Source: Celeribacter neptunius
GTDB lineage: Bacteria > Pseudomonadota > Alphaproteobacteria > Rhodobacterales > Rhodobacteraceae
Length of the DNA stretch: 64,000 bases
Direction: 5' to 3'
Assembly: GCF_900113955.1 (NCBI RefSeq)
Contig: NZ_FORH01000001.1
Span: 798,395 to 862,394, forward strand
Positions 56,121-64,000 of the stretch are shown piece after piece (the stretch's first letter is position 1; every line of letters begins with the position of its first letter). A model generated the notes under the pieces. It saw only the letters and a list, made by a program, of their open reading frames with translations, did no database searches and was not told the origin of the DNA. The translations under genes were made by a program, and so were the position numbers.

Positions 56121-56846
56121 ATGCACAATGATAGCAAACATATCGCCTCGGCCTTTGACCGGGATCTCGAAGCCATCCAGGCCCTGATCATGAAAATGGG
56201 CGGGCTGGTCGAGGCCGCGATCACCGATGCCGCCAAGGCGCTCGAAGAGCGCGACGTCGAACTGGCCGAAAAGGTCCACAAGGGCGACAAGGCAATCGAC
56301 AAGCTCGAAGAGGAAGTCAACGAAGAGGCGGCGCGCCTGATCGCGCTGCGCTCGCCCACGGCGTCGGATCTGCGCACCGTGCTGACGGTGATGAAGATCT
56401 CGACCAATCTCGAGCGCTGTGGCGACTATGCCAAGAACCTGGCGAAACGCACCGGCGTTCTGGTCAATATGACCCAGATCGAAGGCGCGGCCACCTCGAT
56501 CCGCCGCATGGCGCGCGAGGTCGAGGAGATGCTCAAGCTCGCCCTCGATGCCTATATCCAGCGCGACGAGAACCTGGCCGAACAGGTCCGCTACCGCGAT
56601 CTCGACGTCGATCAGATGTACAATGCGCTGTTCCGCGAATTCCTCACCTATATGATGGAAGACCCGCGCAACATCACCGCCTGTATGCACCTGCATTTCA
56701 TCGCCAAGAATATCGAGCGCATGGGCGACCATGCCACCTCGATTGCCGAACAGGTGATCTATCTCACCACCGGTGAAATGCCCGAAGATGCGCGTCCGAA
56801 AGGGGATTTGACCTCTCAGACCGAAATGGGTTCGGAGGAGCTCTGA
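56121..56846 (+). CDS. phoU: Phosphate signalling protein PhoU
   Basis: A 241-residue all-helical metal-binding protein that links the Pst transporter to PhoR and keeps the regulon off when phosphate is plentiful. Two tandem PhoU domains are seen (~residues 17-110 and 120-210), each with the acidic E/D-x3-D metal clusters (ERCGDYAKNLAK, NIERMGDHATSIAEQ). AAGGAGAAA precedes the ATG. The stop overlaps phoB by one base. Confidence 0.96.
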   Translation: MHNDSKHIASAFDRDLEAIQALIMKMGGLVEAAITDAAKALEERDVELAEKVHKGDKAIDKLEEEVNEEAARLIALRSPTASDLRTVLTVMKISTNLERCGDYAKNLAKRTGVLVNMTQIEGAATSIRRMAREVEEMLKLALDAYIQRDENLAEQVRYRDLDVDQMYNALFREFLTYMMEDPRNITACMHLHFIAKNIERMGDHATSIAEQVIYLTTGEMPEDARPKGDLTSQTEMGSEEL

Positions 56847-57535
56847 TGTCGGCCGATCAACCGCGTGTTCTCGTGGTCGAGGACGAACCCGCGCAGCGTG
56901 AAGTGCTCGCCTATAATCTCGAATCCGAAGGTTTTGCCGTCTCCAAAGCCGAGAATGGCGACGATGCGCTGCTCTACGTGGACGAAGACAATCCGGACAT
57001 CATCGTTCTCGACTGGATGCTCCCGGGCGTGTCGGGGATCGAGATCTGCCGGCGCCTGAAAACCCGGCCGGACACCCGCGATATCCCGATCATCATGCTC
57101 TCGGCGCGCTCCGAAGAGGTGGACCGGGTCCGCGGGCTCGAGACCGGCGCCGATGACTATGTCGTCAAACCCTATTCGGTGATCGAGCTGATGGCGCGTG
57201 TGCGCACCCAGCTCCGGCGCGTGCGCCCGGCCTCGACCGGTCTGGTGCTGGAATTCGAGGACATCCGGCTGGATTCCGAGACCCATCGCGTCACCCGGGG
57301 CGAAGATTCCCTGAAACTCGGGCCGACCGAGTTCCGGCTCTTGTCGACCTTCATGGAAAAGCCCGGCCGGGTCTGGTCCCGCGAACAGCTTCTGGACCGG
57401 GTCTGGGGCCGTGACATCTATGTCGATACCCGCACCGTCGATGTGCATATCGGCCGGTTGCGCAAGGCGCTGTGCCAGCATGGTGGCGAAGATCCGGTGC
57501 GCACGGTGCGCGGCGCCGGCTATGCGCTCGGCTGA
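56846..57535 (+). CDS. phoB: Phosphate-regulon response regulator PhoB
   Basis: OmpR-family regulator, 229 residues. The receiver domain starts PRVLVVEDEP and carries phosphoacceptor Asp56 in IIVLDWMLPGVSG and Lys in DDYVVKPYS. The winged-helix domain (LGPTEFRLLSTFMEKPGRV, YVDTRTVDVHIGRLRKAL, VRGAGYALG) binds Pho boxes; two are in this window. Translation is coupled to phoU (TGATG). A terminator follows, ending the regulon. Confidence 0.97.
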   Translation: MSADQPRVLVVEDEPAQREVLAYNLESEGFAVSKAENGDDALLYVDEDNPDIIVLDWMLPGVSGIEICRRLKTRPDTRDIPIIMLSARSEEVDRVRGLETGADDYVVKPYSVIELMARVRTQLRRVRPASTGLVLEFEDIRLDSETHRVTRGEDSLKLGPTEFRLLSTFMEKPGRVWSREQLLDRVWGRDIYVDTRTVDVHIGRLRKALCQHGGEDPVRTVRGAGYALG

Positions 57536-57591
57536 GGCCTCCCTGGTCGGCGCGGCAGGGCGAAACTGACAAGGCGACTGTCAGGCAAAAT

Positions 57592-57620
57592 GCGCCGGGC
57601 CCTCGGGTCCGGTGCTTTTT
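57592..57620 (+). terminator. phoB rho-independent terminator
   Basis: GCGCCGGGCCC and GGGTCCGGTGC form an 11-bp stem (two G-U pairs) followed by TTTTT, 57 bp after the phoB stop. Confidence 0.8.
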
Positions 57621-57725
57621 CTTTGATCAGAGCGCCAGAACAAGGGAGAAGAAGGGGGCCGCACAGGTGATCTGCGGACAATCCGCGGGCCGGAAGCCTT
57701 GCCGTCCGGCCGCAATTCGTGATCA

Positions 57726-57745
57726 GATAATTTGAGCAAATTATC
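57726..57745 (+). promoter_or_regulatory. Perfect 20-bp palindrome: predicted GntR operator
   Basis: GATAATTTGAGCAAATTATC is a perfect palindrome that ends 17 bases before the GntR start codon. Its core ATTTGAGCAAAT recurs at two sites between the aminotransferase and BMP genes. Confidence 0.75.
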
Positions 57746-57762
57746 ATAAGGCCGGCGCAGAG

Positions 57763-58473
57763 ATGACGATCGAGATCGAGGACAAGGCAAAGCAATCGGA
57801 CAAGGCCGCGGCGGCGACGACGACCACGGCCAAGGAACCGGCGCATCTGCGGACCTACCGCGGCATTCGCGAGCTGATCCTGTCGGGCGATCTGGTGCCG
57901 GGCGAACCCGTGACCATCCAGGGGCTGACGGAGCGTCTCGGGGCCGGCATGACCCCGGTGCGCGAGGCGATAAGGCGGCTCACCTCCGAAGGCGCGCTGG
58001 TGTTTCACGGCAATCGCCGGGTGACCGTGCCGGTGCTGACCCGGGTGGAGCTCGACGAGCTGATCTTTGCCCGTCTGGCGCTGGAACCGGAACTGGCGCG
58101 GCGCGGCGCGGAACGGATTTCCGAGGCCGAGATCATCGCGCTCACCGGTATCGATGGCGAGATCGACGCCGCTATCGCCCGGGGCGACACGCGCGCCTAT
58201 CTGATCCACAATCATCGGTTTCACATGGCGCTCTATGCCCCCGCGCATTCCGAGGTGATCGCGCCCATCGTCGATGCGCTCTGGCTGCGCTCCGGCCCGG
58301 CGCTTCGGGTGATGTGCCACCGGGTCGGCACCCAGAACCTGCCGGACATGCACCGTGCCGCGATTGACGCGCTGCATGCCAAGGACACGGGCGCGGTGGC
58401 CGAGGCGATCCGCCAGGATATTCTCCAGGGGATGGAAGGCATCCGCAGCCTGCTCGAGACTCCGGACGCCTGA
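57763..58473 (+). CDS. GntR-family regulator, FCD (FadR) subgroup
   Basis: A 236-residue regulator. After a Lys/Thr-rich tail (~25 residues), a winged helix (LRTYRGIRELILSGDLVPGE, MTPVREAIRRLTSEG) is followed by an all-helical FCD effector domain (~residues 95-230) with metal-type residues in HNHRFHMALY and MHRAAIDAL. FCD regulators usually sense small carboxylates or amines. It is convergent with the aldehyde dehydrogenase gene and probably controls that cluster and itself. Confidence 0.9.
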   Translation: MTIEIEDKAKQSDKAAAATTTTAKEPAHLRTYRGIRELILSGDLVPGEPVTIQGLTERLGAGMTPVREAIRRLTSEGALVFHGNRRVTVPVLTRVELDELIFARLALEPELARRGAERISEAEIIALTGIDGEIDAAIARGDTRAYLIHNHRFHMALYAPAHSEVIAPIVDALWLRSGPALRVMCHRVGTQNLPDMHRAAIDALHAKDTGAVAEAIRQDILQGMEGIRSLLETPDA

Positions 58474-58487
58474 TCTGTCACATCGGG

Positions 58488-59927
58488 TCAGACAGATATT
58501 GCCTTGATTTCGCAGAAATCTTCGATGCCGTAGACGCCGCCCTCACGACCATTTCCTGAGAGCTTGTAGCCGCCAAAGGGCGAGCCGTAGGAAATATCCG
58601 ACCCATTGAGATGCACCATGCCGGCGCGGATCTCGCGGGCTATGGCCATGCCACGGGCCTTGCTCTCTGCGCTGTCGCCGGTCTGGACATAGGCGGCCAG
58701 CCCATAGGGCGTGTCATTGGCGATTTTCACGGCGTCTTCGTCATCGGCATAGGAGATCATCGCCAGCACCGGGCCAAAGACCTCTTCCTGGGCGATGGTC
58801 ATGTCATTGGTGACATCGCCGAACACGGTCGGTCGGACAAAATAGCCACGGTTGAAGCCCTCGGGGCGATCCGGGCCACCGGCGACGAGCCGGGCGCCTT
58901 CGTCGATCGCGGTCTGGATCAGGCCCTGAACCTTGTCATATTGCGGTTGCGACACCAGCGGGCCGATATGATTGCCGGGCTGCGACGGCAGGCCGACCTC
59001 GGTCGCCTCGGCCACTTCCTTGGCAATCTCCATCGCCGCCTCGTAGCGGCTTTCGGGCACCAGCATCCGGGTGGGGGCGTTGCAGCTCTGGCCGGTGTTC
59101 TGGAAACAATGACGCGCGCCGCGTGTCACCGCCTCTTCGAGATTGCAATCGTCCAGGAGGATATTCGGGCTCTTGCCGCCGAGCTCGAGCGTCACGCGTT
59201 TCACCGTGGGCGCGGCGGCCTTGGAGATTTCCACGCCGGCGCGGGTCGAGCCGGTGAAGGAGATCATCGCCACATCGGGGTGCGCCGAAAGCGCTGCGCC
59301 CACACCCGGACCGTCACCATTGACGAGATTGAACACGCCCTTGGGCACGCCGGCCTCGTGCAGGATCTCGGCATAGATCAGCGCATTCATCGGCGTGAGT
59401 TCCGAGGGTTTCAGCACCATGGTGCAGCCGGCGGCCAGTGCCGGGATCACCTTGAGCGCAATCTGGTTGATCGGCCAGTTCCAGGGCGTGATGAAGCCGC
59501 AGACGCCGATCGGCTCATGCAGGATCAGATCGCCCACGGCATTCTCATGTTCAAACTCGAACCCCTCGAGCGCTTTTACCACACCGTCCAAGTGACCGAT
59601 GCCAACGGCGGCCTGCGCCCGGTCGGAGAGCGAAATCGGTGCGCCCATTTCCTCGGTGATCGCGGCGGCCATTTCATCATAGCGGAGTTGATAGGCTTCG
59701 CGGATCGCGGCCAGAAGCTCCAGCCGTTCGGTCTTCGTGGTGCGGGCAAAGGACGGGAAGGCGGCTTTGGCGGCGGCGACGGCGGCATCGACATCGGCGC
59801 TTGAGCCGAGCGCCACCGTGGCGAATGCCTCTTCGGTCGCGGGGTTGATCACATCGACCGTCGTGCCCCCCAGAGGCGCAACCCATTGGCCGTCGATATA
59901 AAAGCGCTCTGTTTTCAACTCTGTCAT
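58488..59927 (-). CDS. NAD(P)-dependent aldehyde dehydrogenase
   Basis: A 479-residue aldehyde dehydrogenase. The catalytic Cys282 lies in GQSCNAPTR, the general base Glu248 in TLELGGKSP, and the cofactor loop in [26 protein letters not shown] near the end is typical. From its neighbours, a candidate substrate is an amino-aldehyde made by the FAD oxidase or aminotransferase. It lies 38 bp after the oxidase stop. The substrate itself cannot be read from sequence. Confidence 0.93.
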   Translation of the reverse strand: MTELKTERFYIDGQWVAPLGGTTVDVINPATEEAFATVALGSSADVDAAVAAAKAAFPSFARTTKTERLELLAAIREAYQLRYDEMAAAITEEMGAPISLSDRAQAAVGIGHLDGVVKALEGFEFEHENAVGDLILHEPIGVCGFITPWNWPINQIALKVIPALAAGCTMVLKPSELTPMNALIYAEILHEAGVPKGVFNLVNGDGPGVGAALSAHPDVAMISFTGSTRAGVEISKAAAPTVKRVTLELGGKSPNILLDDCNLEEAVTRGARHCFQNTGQSCNAPTRMLVPESRYEAAMEIAKEVAEATEVGLPSQPGNHIGPLVSQPQYDKVQGLIQTAIDEGARLVAGGPDRPEGFNRGYFVRPTVFGDVTNDMTIAQEEVFGPVLAMISYADDEDAVKIANDTPYGLAAYVQTGDSAESKARGMAIAREIRAGMVHLNGSDISYGSPFGGYKLSGNGREGGVYGIEDFCEIKAISV

Positions 59928-59965
59928 CTTGGCCTCACATCCGTTTGAATTTCTTTAAAAAGCGC

Positions 59966-61276
59966 TCAGAGCCGGTCGCGGAGAGCATACCATGTCATCG
60001 CCGCCGCCAACAGGGGCGTGCGCAGCGCATGCCCGCCCGGAAAGCTCGGGGTCGGCAGATCCGCCATCAGATCGAAACGGCTGGCCTGTGTCGTCACGGT
60101 CTCCGCCGCGATCTGACCGGCCAGCGTGGCGAGCGCCACACCCTGACCGGAGAATCCGGCGGTGGACAGCGTGCTCGGTCCCAGCCGCTGAAACGACGGC
60201 AGGCGCGACATGGTGATCCCCAGAGTGCCGCCCCAGGCGTAGTCCAGCTTGGCCTTCAGGTCCGGGAAAACTTTGAGCATCGGGCCGCGCACCTTGGCGC
60301 GCAGATCGCTTGGAAACTTGTACCCATAGCTCTCGCCGCCGCCGAAAATCATCCGGTTGTCCTCGGACAGGCGGAAGTAATTGATCACGAAGCGACTGTC
60401 GGCCACGGCATGGCGGTTCGGAATGAGCCGGTCGGCGATATCTTGGGGCAGGGGCTCGGTAACGGCGATGAAATTGTTGATCGGCATTACCTTGCGGGCG
60501 ATCCGCGGCAGGATATTGTTGTGATAGCCGTTCATGGCGAGGATCAGGTGATCGGCCTGAATCACCGCCTGATCGGTGTAGACGCGGGGTTTTGATCCCG
60601 CAGAAGACCGGTGCTCGATCTTGGTCACCCGCGACAGCTCGAACAGCTTTGCGCCCGCCGCCTCGGCCAGACGGGCCAGAGCGAAGGCATATTTCAACGG
60701 ATGGAGATGCCCCGATCCCATGTCGAGCGTGCCGGACTGGTAATCGTCCGATCCGACCTCGTGGCGGATCTCGTCACGGTCCAGATAGCGGATCTGATCA
60801 TAGCCATAGGCGGCCTGCATATGCGCCACATGTGCCTTGGAATGGGCCGAGAAGCGGTCGCGGTGATTGGCATGAATGACGCCATCGCGCCACTCGCAAT
60901 TGTCGCCGCTCTCTTGGAGCAGCGATTTCAGCAGGGCGACAGAGTCGGCGCCCATGTCCCAGAGCAGGCGGGCCTTGTCCTTGCCGACGAGCTCCTCGAG
61001 ATCACCTTGTTCAAGCCGTTGCCCCATGGACACCTGCCCGCCATTGCGCCCAGAGGCGCCGGAGCCGACGCGTGACGCCTCCAGGAGCAGCACATCCATC
61101 CCGGCGCGCGCCAGATGCAGCGCCGCAGAGAGCCCGGCATAACCACCGCCGATGATGCAGACATCGCAGGTGAGCGTGCCCGAGGCCGTGGGGTAGGGGC
61201 CGGGGGCGTTGGCCGTGGCCGCATACCAGGAGGGCGCGTGCTGACCGGGCGTGTCGTTGATGCTCAGGATGTCCAT
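59966..61276 (-). CDS. FAD-dependent amine oxidoreductase (PuuB-like)
   Basis: A 436-residue flavoprotein of the DAO family. The FAD-binding motif CVCIIGGGYAGLSAALHLA is near residue 40, and GASGRNGGQVSMGQRLEQ resembles gamma-glutamylputrescine oxidase PuuB. Near the C-terminus WGGTLGITMSRLP and GFSGQGVALATLAGQ close the FAD site. The substrate is probably an amine or amino acid. It lies 15 bp after the aminotransferase stop and is probably in one operon with the dehydrogenase. Confidence 0.88.
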   Translation of the reverse strand: MDILSINDTPGQHAPSWYAATANAPGPYPTASGTLTCDVCIIGGGYAGLSAALHLARAGMDVLLLEASRVGSGASGRNGGQVSMGQRLEQGDLEELVGKDKARLLWDMGADSVALLKSLLQESGDNCEWRDGVIHANHRDRFSAHSKAHVAHMQAAYGYDQIRYLDRDEIRHEVGSDDYQSGTLDMGSGHLHPLKYAFALARLAEAAGAKLFELSRVTKIEHRSSAGSKPRVYTDQAVIQADHLILAMNGYHNNILPRIARKVMPINNFIAVTEPLPQDIADRLIPNRHAVADSRFVINYFRLSEDNRMIFGGGESYGYKFPSDLRAKVRGPMLKVFPDLKAKLDYAWGGTLGITMSRLPSFQRLGPSTLSTAGFSGQGVALATLAGQIAAETVTTQASRFDLMADLPTPSFPGGHALRTPLLAAAMTWYALRDRL

Positions 61277-61291
61277 ATCTGGTCCGTTTGC

Positions 61292-62677
61292 TCAGGCGTA
61301 AAGCCCCTCGGCTTTGATTTTCTCATAGGTCTCGTCGAGCGACAGCCGCGCCCGGGCAATGAGCGTGTCGATCTCGTCTTTCGAGATCACCAGCGGCGGC
61401 GAGATGATCATCCGGTCGCCGACATGGCGCATCACCAGATTGTTGGCAAAGCAGCGCTCGCGACAGATATAGCCCACGGTGCCGGCGGGGGCGGCGAATT
61501 TCGCGCGGGTCGCCTTGTTCGGCGTCAGCGCGATGGAGCCCATCATGCCGACGATCTTCGCCTCGCCGACCAGCGGGTGATCCGCGAGGCTTTGCCATTT
61601 TTCCTTGAGATAGGGCGCGGTCTCCTTGCCGGCGCGTTCGACAATGCCTTCCTCCTCGAGGATGCGCAGGTTTTCGAGCGCCACGGCACAGGCCACCGGG
61701 TGGCCGGAATAGGTATAGCCATGGGCGAATTCCTCGGCCGCGTTCAGCGTGTCGAAAATCTCGGTGGAGACGATCGAGGCGCCGAGCGGGATATAGCCGG
61801 AGGTGATGCCCTTGGCGCAGGTCATGATATCCGGGGTGATGCTCATGGTCTGGGACCCGAACCAATTCCCCGTGCGGCCGAAACCGGTGATCACCTCATC
61901 GGCGATCAGGAGGATGCCGTATTTTTGGGTGATGCGCTGGATCTCCGGCCAGTAGCTCTCGGGCGGCACGATGACACCACCGGCGCCCTGGACCGGCTCG
62001 GCGATGAAGGCCGCGACCTTGTCGGCCCCGATCTCTTCGATCTTGGATTCGAGCTGACGCGCGCGTTCCAAGCCGAATTCGTCGGGCGTCATGTCGCCGC
62101 CTTCGGACCACCAGTCGGGCTGGTCGATATGCGCGATATCGGGGATCGGCAGCCCGCCCTGGGCATGCATGCCTTTCATCCCGCCCAGAGAGGCCGCGCC
62201 CATGGTTGAGCCGTGATAGCCATTCCAGCGCGAGATCACCACTTTGCGCTCCGGCTGGCCTTTCGCGGCCCAGTAATGGCGCACCAGACGCAGGTTGGTG
62301 TCATTGGAATCCGAGCCGGAGCCGTTGAAGAACACATGGTTCAACGCGCCGGGGGCGAGCTCGGCCAGACGTTTGGCGAGCATGATCGCCGGCACATGCG
62401 AGGTCTGGAAAAACGTGTTGTAGAAAGGAAGTTGCTTCATCTGACGGGCGGCAGCGTCCACGAGTTCATCACGGCCATAGCCGATATTGACGCACCAGAG
62501 GCCTGCCATGGCATCCAGGATCTCTTCGCCCTCGCTGTCGGTGAGCCAGACGCCCTTGGCCGAGGTGATGATCCGCGCGCCTTTCTTGGCCAGCGCGGCC
62601 CCTTCGGTAAACGGGTGCATGTGATGCGCGGCATCGAGCGCCTGAAGCTCGCCGGTGGGCAGGTGATTGTCGATCAT
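61292..62677 (-). CDS. Class III PLP aminotransferase (putrescine/beta-alanine-pyruvate type)
   Basis: A 461-residue omega-aminotransferase. The PLP Lys289 lies in MTCAKGITSGY, Asp260 in LLIADEVITGFGRTG, and the phosphate loop in GSGSDSNDTNLR. The sequence resembles putrescine/cadaverine-pyruvate aminotransferases (SpuC-like), a reading supported by the adjacent dehydrogenase and PuuB-like oxidase. The ATG at 62677 follows AAAGGAAAG; the frame continues upstream without support. It is the first gene of the minus-strand operon and divergent from the BMP gene. Confidence 0.9.
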   Translation of the reverse strand: MIDNHLPTGELQALDAAHHMHPFTEGAALAKKGARIITSAKGVWLTDSEGEEILDAMAGLWCVNIGYGRDELVDAAARQMKQLPFYNTFFQTSHVPAIMLAKRLAELAPGALNHVFFNGSGSDSNDTNLRLVRHYWAAKGQPERKVVISRWNGYHGSTMGAASLGGMKGMHAQGGLPIPDIAHIDQPDWWSEGGDMTPDEFGLERARQLESKIEEIGADKVAAFIAEPVQGAGGVIVPPESYWPEIQRITQKYGILLIADEVITGFGRTGNWFGSQTMSITPDIMTCAKGITSGYIPLGASIVSTEIFDTLNAAEEFAHGYTYSGHPVACAVALENLRILEEEGIVERAGKETAPYLKEKWQSLADHPLVGEAKIVGMMGSIALTPNKATRAKFAAPAGTVGYICRERCFANNLVMRHVGDRMIISPPLVISKDEIDTLIARARLSLDETYEKIKAEGLYA

Positions 62678-62831
62678 GGTCTTTCCTTTGCGGTGGGCTG
62701 GCACTCTGACCGATCCGGCGGGGCGGGGCGTGAAAGCCGCGCTCCGAGACCCCAAAGGATCGGCGGGTACGGGTGACAGCGAAAGCCCCGGAACATATCG
62801 GTTGCGGAACGTCATTCGGTTGCCTTGAGAA

Positions 62832-62843
62832 ATATGATCAAAT
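62832..62843. promoter_or_regulatory. GntR-operator-like site near the aminotransferase gene
   Basis: ATATGATCAAAT matches the core of the palindrome before the GntR gene (ATTTGAGCAAAT) at 10 of 12 positions and lies 155 bp before the aminotransferase start. The 485-bp divergent region 62678-63162 holds no gene. Confidence 0.45.
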
Positions 62844-63102
62844 TTTTGAGCGGTCAAGTTCCACCCATGAGATTCCTCGCTCTCATCGCCTCGGTCGGAG
62901 CGGGGCCTGAGAGCGGATCGGGTCAGGGCGCCGTCTGGAATAGGACGATGCACATTACGATAGATGTCGCGACATGTTTTCTGCTCAATTTCTGTGCGAT
63001 ATTTGCAAATCGCGTATAGAATATGCGAGGATCGCGGCGGATTTGCCGGGCGGGGGCCTGAGGCGAAACTCCGCATTGACGGGAGGCGCCGAAAAACACA
63101 CC

Positions 63103-63114
63103 AATTGATCAAAA
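63103..63114. promoter_or_regulatory. GntR-operator-like site near the BMP gene
   Basis: AATTGATCAAAA matches the palindrome core at 9 of 12 positions and contains the palindrome TTGATCAA. It lies about 50 bp before the BMP start. Confidence 0.4.
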
Positions 63115-63162
63115 TTATAACGCTGCGGGCCATCCGTGGCGAATTCCACAGGAGAGTGACAG

Positions 63163-64000
63163 ATGACAGAGACTTCCCGTTTCGGCGCGCCTTCGCGCCG
63201 GGCCTTCCTGAAAACCAGCCTCGCCAGCGCGGCGCTCGCCAGCGCCCTGCCGGGCATCGCCTTTGCCCAGGGCAAGGTGCTGAAAGTGGCCGGGATCTAC
63301 ACCGTGCCGGTGGAACAGCAATGGGTGAGCCGCATCCATATCGCCGCCGTCGCGGCCCAGACCCGCGGCGACATCGAATATACCTATTCCGAGAACACCG
63401 CCAACACCGACTATCCGCGCGTGATGCGTGAATATGCCGAGCAGGGCTATGACATGATCGTCGGCGAGATTTTCGGTGTCGAGCAGGAAGCCCGCGAGGT
63501 GGCCGCCGATTACCCGGATGTCGCCTTCCTCATGGGCTCGTCCTTCAAGGAAGATCCGTCGATCCCGAACCTCTCGGTGTTCGACAACTATATTCAGGAC
63601 GCGTCCTACCTGTCGGGCATCATCGCCGGCGCCATGTCGTCCTCCGGCAATATCGGCATGGTCGGCGGCTTCCCGATCCCCGAGGTGAACCGTCTGATGC
63701 ATGCCTTCATGGCGGGCGCCAAGGAAATGAACCCGGACATGAAATTCCAGGTCTCCTTCATCGGTTCCTGGTTCGATCCGCCCAAGGCCAAGGAAACCGC
63801 CTATGCGATGATCGAGAACGGTGCGGACATGCTCTATGCCGAACGGTTCGGTGTCTCGGATGCGGCAAAGGAAAAGGGCATTCTCGCCATCGGCAACGTG
63901 ATCGACACCCAGTCCGACTACCCGGACACGGTCGTGGCCTCCGCGATCTGGCATTTCGAGCCGACGATGGATGCGGCGATTGCCAAGGTCAAAGCCGGCA
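63163..64000 (+). CDS. BMP-family ABC transporter binding protein (3' end outside window)
   Basis: The frame is open to the window end, giving 279 residues of a periplasmic binding protein in the BMP/PnrA-like family, whose best-known members bind nucleosides. The N-terminus carries a twin-arginine-type signal (SRRAFLKTSLASAAL, cleavage near AFAQ), so it may be exported folded. Visible fold segments are KVAGIYTVPVEQQWVSRIH, DYPDVAFLMGSSFKEDPS, DNYIQDASYLSGIIAGAMS and GNIGMVGGFPIPEVNRLM. CAGGAGAGTGACAG precedes the ATG. It is divergent from an amine-catabolic operon, so the ligand may be an amine-related compound. The permease and ATPase genes should lie downstream. Confidence 0.9.
   Translation, partial: MTETSRFGAPSRRAFLKTSLASAALASALPGIAFAQGKVLKVAGIYTVPVEQQWVSRIHIAAVAAQTRGDIEYTYSENTANTDYPRVMREYAEQGYDMIVGEIFGVEQEAREVAADYPDVAFLMGSSFKEDPSIPNLSVFDNYIQDASYLSGIIAGAMSSSGNIGMVGGFPIPEVNRLMHAFMAGAKEMNPDMKFQVSFIGSWFDPPKAKETAYAMIENGADMLYAERFGVSDAAKEKGILAIGNVIDTQSDYPDTVVASAIWHFEPTMDAAIAKVKAG

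Overview
The window is a gene-dense, high-G+C stretch of an alphaproteobacterial chromosome, almost certainly from Rhodobacteraceae (Roseobacter group). The evidence is adjacent sciP and ctrA genes, the bamA-skp-fabZ-lpxA-lpxI-lpxB order, usg beside gyrA, the pstSCAB-phoU-phoB operon with a soluble PhoR, an RTX protein ending in a Hint domain, and many proteins typical of that family. I found no transposase, phage gene, CRISPR array or rRNA. One tRNA (Leu, anticodon CAA) is present.

Layout. 1-5944: outer-membrane biogenesis and lipid A genes (bamA 3' end, skp-like, fabZ, lpxA, lpxI, lpxB). 6041-9216: a small c-type cytochrome, an LprI-like protein, mnmA, then the cell-cycle regulators sciP and ctrA with a CtrA box in front of ctrA. 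9422-13667: ligA and recG. 13796-19388: a 40-residue membrane protein, an AhpD-like protein, a soluble chemoreceptor, an IscU-like protein, hisI, gluQ and trmFO. 19509-25368: gyrA, usg, dsbB, a YqaA-type membrane protein and a zinc peptidase. 25479-32198 (mostly minus strand): tpiA, a GFA-type protein, a TfoX-N protein, an A-type Fe-S carrier, a SatD-like regulator with its DUF3307 membrane partner, a LysR regulator, sufT and a retropepsin-RimK fusion. 32482-36178: tRNA-Leu, an 844-bp non-coding leader and the RTX-Hint protein. 36740-43107: a MobA-like nucleotidyltransferase and a branched-chain amino-acid-type ABC operon (livK, livG, livF, a small secreted protein, livH, livM). 43505-49664: a PQQ sugar dehydrogenase, class II DAHP synthase, a PAS protein with a CtrA box, gmk, a gamma-carbonic anhydrase and an unknown. 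49899-57535: phosphate regulon. 57763-64000: GntR regulator, aldehyde dehydrogenase, FAD amine oxidase and aminotransferase, with a divergent BMP-type binding protein cut by the window end.

How the parts work together. The phosphate regulon has two near-identical Pho boxes, before phoR and before pstS, so PhoB probably controls both. CtrA-type sites occur before ctrA, before the RTX-Hint gene and before the PAS gene, which suggests a local set of cell-cycle-linked genes. The GntR gene has a perfect 20-bp palindrome in its promoter. Its core recurs in the divergent region between the aminotransferase and BMP genes, which fits one regulator controlling amine uptake and breakdown.

The least explained locus is the SatD-DUF3307 pair (27569-28977). 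A cyclase-like N-terminal region is joined to a helix-turn-helix whose coding DNA is much richer in A+T. The gene is preceded by two 20-bp inverted repeats and is translationally coupled to a membrane protein. All functional names come from reading the translated sequence against remembered families; no database search was run.
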